Positions 13,372 to 18,876 of a stretch of 18,876 bases of DNA are shown piece after piece (position 1 is the stretch's first letter; every line of letters begins with the position of its first letter). The notes under the pieces were generated by a model. That model made no database searches. It worked only from the letters and a program-made list of their open reading frames with translations, and had not been told where the DNA came from. The translations under genes were made by a program, and so were the position numbers. Source of the stretch: CAWBNS01 sp964445105 (GTDB lineage Bacteria; Chlamydiota; Chlamydiia; Chlamydiales; JAJFMA01). The stretch is from positions 1-18,876 of the forward strand of contig CAYUJS010000038.1 of assembly GCA_964445105.1 (NCBI GenBank), in the 5' to 3' direction.

Positions 13372-14501
13372 GCTCATCGCGTCTCTTTTTGATCGCCGGT
13401 GAGCATAGCGGAGATCTGCACGGCTCTCACTTATTGCGCGCGTTACAGCAGGACCATGCGGATGCTTTTTACGCGGGAGTAGGTGGACCGTTGATGCGGG
13501 CGGAGAGATTCCATTCTTTTCTGCCTATGGAAGAATTTCAACTGTTTGGCTTTAGCGGCATTTTGCGCCACCTTCCAAAGGTAATTAGCCAGTTCCGACA
13601 AGTTCGCGATCATATTTTAAGCCACAATTATGATGCCGTGATTTTTGTGGACTACCCAGGCTTTAATTTGCGCATGGCGCGTGCTTTACGCAAGCGCGGT
13701 TATCAAGGTAAGCTTGTTCAGTACATATGCCCCAGCGTTTGGGCCTGGGGCAAAGGGCGCATTGACAGAATGACGGAAACGCTGGATCTTTTGGTCTCCT
13801 TTTTCCCATTCGAAGCCCCTCTGTTTGCCCATACGAATTTACCCGTAGCTTTTTGTGGACATCCGTTAACAGAGGCCATACAGATGCGCGCCGTACCTCT
13901 TGAGCGGCCAGTGGTAGCGCTTTTTCCCGGCAGCCGTAAACGCGAAGTGCAGATGTTACTGCCCAGACAGTTAGAGGCGGGGCGTCTGTTGCGCGCGCAG
14001 CATCCAGATATTATTTTAGCGGTTTCTGAAGCCGACCCGATGCTAGCGTCTTTGATTCAACAGGCCATTCAGAACTCCTGTTTGCAGGATGTTGTTATCT
14101 ACAAACGCGAGCGCACCGAAGAACTGATGCACTGTAGTCGTGCAGCGATTGCTAAATCTGGCACGGTGACGTTAGAGTTGGCTCTGCACGGGGTACCCTC
14201 GGTGGTTGTATACCATCTAGATTGGGTCAACTACCTAATTATGCGCTACGCGGTACGGATCGACCTGCCCCATTACTGTATTGTCAACATCATCAAAAAT
14301 GAACGGCTGTTCCCCGAATTCGTAACAGGTTCGTTTACAGCAGAAGAGCTCTTCCGCTGCTTGCAAGAACTCTATCTAGACGGGCCCAAGCGTGCCCGTT
14401 GTTTGCAGGGATGCCAGGAGGTCGTGCAATCGCTGCAGGCAGCGCACCGCTCTCCGGTACAAGAAGCCGCACGGCGCATCTGGAGACTGCTCACATGTTA
14501 G
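13368..14501 (+). CDS. lpxB: Lipid-A-disaccharide synthase
   Basis: LpxB condenses UDP-diacylglucosamine with lipid X to form the lipid A disaccharide at the inner membrane. 377 residues, GT19 family: LIAGEHSGDLHG (8-19), FVDYPGFNLRMA (93-104), QYICPSVWAWGKGR (118-131), FCGHPL, LFPGSRKREV, and KSGTVTLELALHGVPSVVVY, all diagnostic. Length matches free-standing LpxB, whereas the Chlamydia protein, as I recall, is about 600 residues with an N-terminal LAB_N part. Here that part is the preceding gene. The start is fixed by the ATGA overlap. Confidence 0.95.
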   Translation: MSSSRLFLIAGEHSGDLHGSHLLRALQQDHADAFYAGVGGPLMRAERFHSFLPMEEFQLFGFSGILRHLPKVISQFRQVRDHILSHNYDAVIFVDYPGFNLRMARALRKRGYQGKLVQYICPSVWAWGKGRIDRMTETLDLLVSFFPFEAPLFAHTNLPVAFCGHPLTEAIQMRAVPLERPVVALFPGSRKREVQMLLPRQLEAGRLLRAQHPDIILAVSEADPMLASLIQQAIQNSCLQDVVIYKRERTEELMHCSRAAIAKSGTVTLELALHGVPSVVVYHLDWVNYLIMRYAVRIDLPHYCIVNIIKNERLFPEFVTGSFTAEELFRCLQELYLDGPKRARCLQGCQEVVQSLQAAHRSPVQEAARRIWRLLTC

Positions 14502-15169
14502 GGCGCTATAAGCCTCATTTAAGGCGCTGGCGAGGCGCTTTTTACCGATTTTTGTTTGTGAATATCTTCTATCAGGTGATACGTCCTATTGTCATGCTGA
14601 CCTTGCGCATTCAGGTCACAGGGCGTGAAAACTTTATTGAGGCAGCCGCTAAAGGACCTTGCATCCTTATGTTGTGGCATAATCGCCTGTTGCTCTCTCT
14701 TTACTGCATGCTACAGCACGGTCCACATTTGCGCTATGCCGCGGTGGTTAGTAACAGCCGCGACGGTGCATTGTTGACAGGTGTATTAGACAAGTTGCGG
14801 CCTATGATGCGCGTGATTCGCGTGCCGGCCGCTGCGCGGCATCGCGCTTTGAAAGAGATGTTGGATGTACTGAAAGAGAATCAGCGCGTGCTGGTAGTGA
14901 CGCCAGACGGGCCCCGCGGCCCAAAATACCGCACGAAGCCAGGTGCTGTCGCTGCGGCAGAGGCGACCGGTGCTAAAATCGTGCCTATGTCCTGGTCGTG
15001 CGACCGTTGTTGGCAGCTGGGGAGCTGGGACGGTCTGATGGTTCCAAAACCTTTCAGCCTGGTTCGTATAGTTTATGGACCGGCTCTTGAGGTTATCGGG
15101 GGGAATCTTGACGAACAGTGCCGCCGCGTGGATGTGGCGCTCCACAGTCTAGCCGGGGCGCAAGGGTGA
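14495..15169 (+). CDS. DUF374 lysophospholipid acyltransferase-like protein
   Basis: 224 residues from ATG 14495, which overlaps the lpxB stop by seven bases and has GGAG nine bases upstream; a longer frame back to 14399 lies inside lpxB and is rejected. It has an N-terminal hydrophobic anchor (about 17-40), LMLWHNRLLLS with His62 as the presumed catalytic residue, VVSNSRDGALLTGVL, and VTPDGPRGPKYRTKPGAV, the DUF374 signature related to PlsC/LpxL-type acyltransferases. Coupling to lpxB argues for acylation of lipid A or its precursor, or of a phospholipid. The acceptor is not established for this family. Confidence 0.85.
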   Translation: MLGRYKPHLRRWRGAFYRFLFVNIFYQVIRPIVMLTLRIQVTGRENFIEAAAKGPCILMLWHNRLLLSLYCMLQHGPHLRYAAVVSNSRDGALLTGVLDKLRPMMRVIRVPAAARHRALKEMLDVLKENQRVLVVTPDGPRGPKYRTKPGAVAAAEATGAKIVPMSWSCDRCWQLGSWDGLMVPKPFSLVRIVYGPALEVIGGNLDEQCRRVDVALHSLAGAQG

Positions 15170-15200
15170 TTTTCGCATAGATTTTAATCGCGGTTCATCC

Positions 15201-15206
15201 TATAAT
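15201..15206 (+). promoter_or_regulatory. Candidate -10 box of the DUF177-rpmF-plsX cluster
   Basis: A perfect TATAAT stands 23 bases before the ATG at 15230. No TTGACA-like element is found 16-18 bases upstream (the sequence there is AT-rich), so it is a partial match only. Confidence 0.45.
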
Positions 15207-15229
15207 CCATAGCTTTGAGGCAACTGGTT

Positions 15230-15715
15230 ATGGCGAACGACGATCGATTTTTGATTTATATAGACCGCTTAAAAGACCAGCAAACCGAAGTTTTGAACTT
15301 TTTGTTACCGCCGAGTTTTTTGCAGATTGAAGAGAAAGAGCTCCGCTTTAATAGACCAGTTAAGGTCGATGGTAAGGCCTATTTAGCCCACGATGAGCTC
15401 ATTGTGGATTTAGATATCGTAGCCTGCGCGGAAATGCCCTGTGCTATATGCAACGAGCCTACCGAGGTACCAATCGAGTTAGACCATGTCCTGCTTGTTG
15501 AGCCTTGGTCGGACAGCGGCGAGCGCGTATATGATTTGCGGCCTGCCGTCAGAGAAGCTATCTTGCTTGAATTGCCTCTTAGAGCAGAATGTGCCGGAGG
15601 CTGCCCTAAGCGAGCAGAACTAGAAAAATTTTTGAAAAAAGAATCGTCAGATGGGCCGGATAAAGGAGAATTTCATCCCTTTGGACAGCTGTCTGCCGAC
15701 GATTATGAACGCTAA
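15230..15715 (+). CDS. YceD/DUF177 family protein
   Basis: 161 residues. GAGG (15217-15220) precedes ATG 15230 by nine bases; a TTG at 15215 overlaps that site and is rejected. Family features are the strand-rich N-terminal half, Cys66 and CAIC (71-74) where the conserved C-x-R-C-type motif is found, DLRPAVREAILLELPL, and CAGGCPK. DUF177 proteins nearly always sit upstream of rpmF; the E. coli and plant members are implicated in 23S rRNA/50S biogenesis. Genes follow in the usual yceD-rpmF-plsX order, 17 bases to rpmF. Confidence 0.85.
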   Translation: MANDDRFLIYIDRLKDQQTEVLNFLLPPSFLQIEEKELRFNRPVKVDGKAYLAHDELIVDLDIVACAEMPCAICNEPTEVPIELDHVLLVEPWSDSGERVYDLRPAVREAILLELPLRAECAGGCPKRAELEKFLKKESSDGPDKGEFHPFGQLSADDYER

Positions 15716-15732
15716 AACTCAAGGAATAAATC

Positions 15733-15918
15733 ATGGCTGTACCGCGTAACCGTACATCAAACGCTCGAAAAAATAGCCGACGTTCACACCATGCGAAAAA
15801 ACCAATAGCCGTTGCCCGATGCTCTCATTGTACGGCAACCAAGCTTCCTCATACAGTATGTATGACCTGTGGCTACTACAACGATCGTTTGGTGCTCAGT
15901 AGACTTCAGCAAAACTAG
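15733..15918 (+). CDS. rpmF: Ribosomal protein bL32
   Basis: 61 residues: MAVPRNRTSNARKNSRRSHH is the typical basic L32 start that threads into the 50S subunit. A four-cysteine zinc ribbon (Cys30, Cys33, Cys43, Cys46; CSHC and CMTC) identifies the zinc-binding form. AGGAA lies seven bases before the ATG. plsX follows directly. Confidence 0.95.
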   Translation: MAVPRNRTSNARKNSRRSHHAKKPIAVARCSHCTATKLPHTVCMTCGYYNDRLVLSRLQQN

Positions 15919-15919
15919 C

Positions 15920-16936
15920 TTGAGCCCCAAAGCGCGGGCGGGTTTTCGCATCGGGGTCGATCTGATGGGAAGCGACTCAACCCAAGGGCATTTCTTCGAT
16001 GCGATTGCTGAGGCCACCGCACAAGTGGGCCCAAACGACCAGGTAGTGATATTCGGCACCTCGGATACCATCGACACCTTCCACGCCAGCCAAGCCGCCG
16101 AGCGTTCCGACCTCTCACGCCTGCGCTTTGAGCGAGCTGCAGAGGTCATCGAAATGGAAGATGCCCCTCTTTATGCAATCAGACAGAAGAAAGATTCCTC
16201 CCTGATCCGTGGCGTACGAGCCCTCAAAGCGCAGGAGATCGATGCGTTTATTACAGCGGGAAATACCGGCGCCCTCATTGCCGCTGCGACCATTATCCTG
16301 CCCATGTTGCCTGGCGTAGAACGCCCAGCCCTTCTCGCTCTCTTGCCTACGCGCAAGGGGTTTGTGACCGTTGTGGACGTAGGTGGGAACGTCTCGGCCA
16401 AAGCAGCACAACTTGTCCAATTTGCCAAGATGGGCGTAGCTTTTCAGCGCACCTACCGCAGCTGTCCCAATCCGACAGTAGGCCTGCTAAATATCGGTGC
16501 CGAATCTAAAAAAGGCACCCCAGAGCATCGCCAAGCCTATGATGCCCTTTGTGCTGTTCCTGATATGGCTTTTGTAGGTAATGTCGAAGGGCGCGAAGTA
16601 TTTCAAGGGCGTGTGGATGTGCTGGCTACCGATGGGTTTACTGGTAACATTTTTCTCAAGACCTCAGAAGGGGTCTCTTCCTTCATTCTGGAATACTTAG
16701 CCGAGGGTTTCGGCCAAGAGCTAGCAGGCAAAGCAGGGGAAGTTTTGCGTTCCCTTGCGCTTAACGTCGACTACGACGAATACCCAGGGGCGATCGTGGC
16801 TGGTGTTGATCGCATTCTCATCAAGTGCCATGGTGCCTCTTCTTCGCGCGCCATGCTCAACGGCATCCTCGGCGCCCTTGATCTCCTACGCAAAAACTGG
16901 CTTGTCGCTATGCGAGAGCAGTTACAGATATCCTAA
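15920..16936 (+). CDS. plsX: Phosphate acyltransferase PlsX
   Basis: PlsX converts acyl-ACP to acyl-phosphate, the first step of phosphatidic acid synthesis by PlsX/PlsY. 338 residues from the chosen TTG. Motifs: FRIGVDLMGSD at the N-terminus (usually MGGD), ITAGNTGALIAAATIILPMLPGV in two halves, VDVGGNVSAK, NIGAESKKGTPEH, GNVEGREVF and TDGFTGNIFLKTSEG. The frame has no ATG before the conserved core. TTG 15920 begins one base after the rpmF stop and suits re-initiation; GTG 15869 inside rpmF is the alternative. This is a non-ATG start in an essential lipid gene. Confidence 0.9.
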   Translation: MSPKARAGFRIGVDLMGSDSTQGHFFDAIAEATAQVGPNDQVVIFGTSDTIDTFHASQAAERSDLSRLRFERAAEVIEMEDAPLYAIRQKKDSSLIRGVRALKAQEIDAFITAGNTGALIAAATIILPMLPGVERPALLALLPTRKGFVTVVDVGGNVSAKAAQLVQFAKMGVAFQRTYRSCPNPTVGLLNIGAESKKGTPEHRQAYDALCAVPDMAFVGNVEGREVFQGRVDVLATDGFTGNIFLKTSEGVSSFILEYLAEGFGQELAGKAGEVLRSLALNVDYDEYPGAIVAGVDRILIKCHGASSSRAMLNGILGALDLLRKNWLVAMREQLQIS

Positions 16937-16993
16937 TAGCGCCAGTTTACAAAAGTGGCTATTCCAAGCGCGCGAGTTTTGGACAAAAATATG

Positions 16994-17180
16994 GTGCGCC
17001 CCTAGCTGCCGGACCCCGCCGTAAAGCCGAGCGCGTGAGGGGCTCCCAATGAGTTATGATTGGAGAAGGCGGATGCGGCGCTTCCTCCCCTTCTCCCACC
17101 TGAGACACGGATGGCTCGCCTTCATACGGTTCTTTACTTTCCTCGCCGGCTCGCTAGCGGGAGTCTATCTTCGTCTCAGG
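16994..17180 (+). mobile_element. Group II intron 5'-end-like remnant
   Basis: GTGCG at 16994-16998 is the canonical 5' end of group II introns (GUGYG). It is followed by a GC-rich, foldable sequence: GCCCCT (16998-17003) pairs with AGGGGC (17038-17043), GGAGAAGG pairs with CCTTCTCC between about 17062 and 17096, and CCTGAGAC (17099-17106) pairs with GTCTCAGG (17173-17180). Such multi-helix domain I-like structure right after GUGCG supports an intron fragment. No maturase ORF follows; the sequence runs into the pseudogene. A different structured RNA or a complex terminator region for plsX remains possible. Confidence 0.4.
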
Positions 17181-18740
17181 AGGGCCTCTTTCCCTATACT
17201 TTGGGTAGTAATCGCCCAGAAACGCTTTAGGAGGCTAGCGGGGCAGGGATGTCGACCTTCATCGCCTTTAGATCCGTCTTTGTGGTGGACAACTGCCTTG
17301 CAATCAGAGATATTACGGCTCTTAGAACTGAAATTTATTCCCATTAGAACCAGATCTTTTTCTTCTGTAGCGTATCTTTGCTTGTAGTTTTTTACTTCAA
17401 TTTGATTTAGAGCAGCAGCAGAAGTCTTATCAAAATTAAGCTCCATTATATAAATAAAATTTTGCATTTCGATAACTAAATCTATTCGTCCAATATTTGT
17501 TTGTAATTCGGCTTGCACCTTTATGCCCATCGCTTCCAAAATAACGAGGAAAACGGCATGGTATGAGGCTTCAGACTCTTGTTTGAACAAGGTAAGGTAT
17601 TGGGGATCCTGGCAAACAGAGACCTCATCGTCTCGATGAACGGGAAAAATTCATATTGCGCCAGATGTCGCTTGCATTGCGAAGCAATACGGCTAACCGT
17701 CGGAGCTTTAAGCTCAGCGAATTCAGGTGCAAGAGTTTTGAAAAAAGCCTCCCGAACCTCTCGATTGGGGAAATCCAACCTATAACAATTACTAGCTTCG
17801 TCATATTCCCGAATGGTGAGATAGCCGGTTTGCCACATGAGCGGTGTTAGCTCGAGCCGCGATAGATCGCTGACGTTTAAGGGGCTATTTTGCTCTGCTA
17901 CCAATTCACCAAACTCCATAACAGAATCGGGGCACTCGCGAATTTTTTGAATAAGAAGCGTAGGGGTACCTGTCTCAAACCAGTAGTTTCGTACCATCCC
18001 AGTGCATAAAAAGCTCATGGTAGAATGGGGGGTTGTAGACGAGTTCTGGAGCTGATGAGAAGCGGTAGCCGTTGTACCAATTCTTTATTTCAGCCAAAAC
18101 GGCCTCTTTGCTCGTCGCAGCTAAGCCCGCAGAATACTTCTGCTCAGCTACTTTTTTTATTCGATCCTTCAGAGAGAGTTGAAGAATAGGGTGGCGTAAG
18201 CTGGATCGGTGGTTATATCGGTTAAATTGTTAAAACCGGAAAAGAGTGAAATTTTAGCAAACTTAGTAACCCCTGTGGCAAACACAAATCGCAGCTGTTT
18301 ATCGAGCGCTTTGAGAGTCCCATAGAAGTTCTTTAGTACATGCTGGTTGCGTTTGGCTACGTCGAGCTGCTCAAGATTGTCTAGTAAGGGTTTATCATAT
18401 TCGTCGATCAGACAACAACCGGGCCCCGCTTGGTAAGCTCTGTGACAAGATTGGCCAGGCCCTCTTGTAGGGTTGGGCATTCGATGGACGTATTGTAAGA
18501 AGAGGCGATGCTGTGCAAAGTTCTCTGTAGCGCGGATGCCAGTTCTTCGGGGCTTTCTGTGGGAATTCTCGCAAAATCAAAATAGATAATAGGGTGTTCT
18601 TTCCAGTTATATTCCAAATCATTTATAAGATAACCTTTGAACAGCTCCCTATTGCCTTTAAAAATCGCTTCGAGCGTGCTTAAAAGGAGAGATTTACCAA
18701 ATCTGTGCGGGCGCGACAGGAAAATGACCGCGCGATACAT
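17165..18740 (-). pseudogene. Broken AAA-ATPase-like / PD-(D/E)XK (PDDEXK_9) gene
   Basis: Joined across frames, this reads as one protein. Parts in order: FLSRPHRFGKSLLLSTLEA (Walker A) and YFDFARIP; VVV then LIDEYDKPLLDNLEQ (Walker B); FVFATGVTKFAKISLFSGFN; IKNWYNGYRFSSAPELVYNP; RNYWFETGTPTLL; then IGRIDLVIEMQNFIYIMELN with the D...E-x-x nuclease-like core, and LVLMGINFSS. Such proteins are abundant in bacteria living in amoebae and in Bacteroidetes. Four frameshifts break it: one missing base near 18411, an extra CT near 18171-18178, an extra C in the run at 18027-18032, and a duplicated 5-mer at 17589-17598. The N-terminus before the P-loop is in yet another frame (DTQMLKKLDLLEP) and may continue beyond the window. 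The end near 17280 lacks its own stop and runs on to 17165. Confidence 0.85.
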
Positions 18741-18876
18741 ACCCTAGCGCGCTTGGCTCCAATAAATCGAGCTTTTTGAGCATCTGCGTGTCAGAACTTA
18801 CCACTTTCTCCTCGCTTTGCTGGTGGGTGTTTGCAGGACGCAAATCACCAAATTCACCGAGCGGTGTCTAAAATCC

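Noticed and set aside
14399..14494. N-terminal extension of the DUF374 protein into lpxB
   Set aside because: It is the shadow of lpxB; ATG 14495 has a ribosome site and the normal family start.
16755..17024. Plus-strand ORF overlapping the end of plsX
   Set aside because: It is an out-of-frame shadow of plsX continuing into the structured region.

Overview
The window looks like a chromosomal segment of an environmental (amoeba- or protist-associated) member of the Chlamydiota. The evidence is gene content and order. A YaeI-type phosphoesterase, ispD, truA and a HAD phosphatase come in the order I remember from Chlamydia (around CT461-CT464). pcnB lies upstream of lpxB, a DUF177 gene is followed by rpmF and plsX, and there is a Lys/Ala-rich Hc2-type histone H1-like protein. 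Species cannot be fixed from the sequence alone.

Layout. 1-2293: 3' end of a metallophosphoesterase, ispD and truA, tightly packed, facing a HAD phosphatase with which truA overlaps tail to tail. 2333-3508: a secreted M15-like protein and a small unknown protein, convergent and separated by a perfect hairpin. 3509-4665: gene-poor, decayed stretch with a possibly frameshifted small ORF and a group II intron domain V-like remnant on the minus strand. 4666-5150: tRNA-Leu(CAA), its terminator, and an ArsC/Spx-type protein. 5275-8538: a polytopic membrane protein, a secreted unknown protein, an outer-membrane beta-barrel candidate and an exported Fe/Mn superoxide dismutase. The secreted unknown and the barrel are divergent across a palindrome that holds the -35 boxes. 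8690-9445: the Hc2-like protein. 9786-9869: tRNA-Leu(CAG). 9944-10564: thiamine pyrophosphokinase. 10662-15169: pcnB, a DPM1-like glycosyltransferase, a LAB_N membrane protein, lpxB and a DUF374 acyltransferase; from the glycosyltransferase to the acyltransferase neighbouring genes overlap by 4 to 8 bases. 15230-16936: DUF177, rpmF, plsX. 16994-18876: a group II intron 5'-end-like remnant and a pseudogene of the AAA-ATPase-like/PD-(D/E)XK family carrying at least four frameshifts.

How it works together. The main functional block is envelope lipid synthesis: PlsX for phospholipid, LpxB for lipid A, a DUF374 acyltransferase, and a polyprenyl-phosphate-type glycosyltransferase next to a LAB_N membrane protein. 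The LAB_N domain that I recall as fused to LpxB in Chlamydia is a separate gene here, coupled by an ATGA overlap. A second theme is the exported set (barrel protein, exported superoxide dismutase, secreted unknowns). I see no CRISPR array, no intact mobile element and no convincing new defence system. The most interesting items are the GT2/LAB_N/LpxB cassette, the two divergent promoters with inverted repeats, the exported superoxide dismutase, and the slippage-riddled pseudogene beside intron debris.
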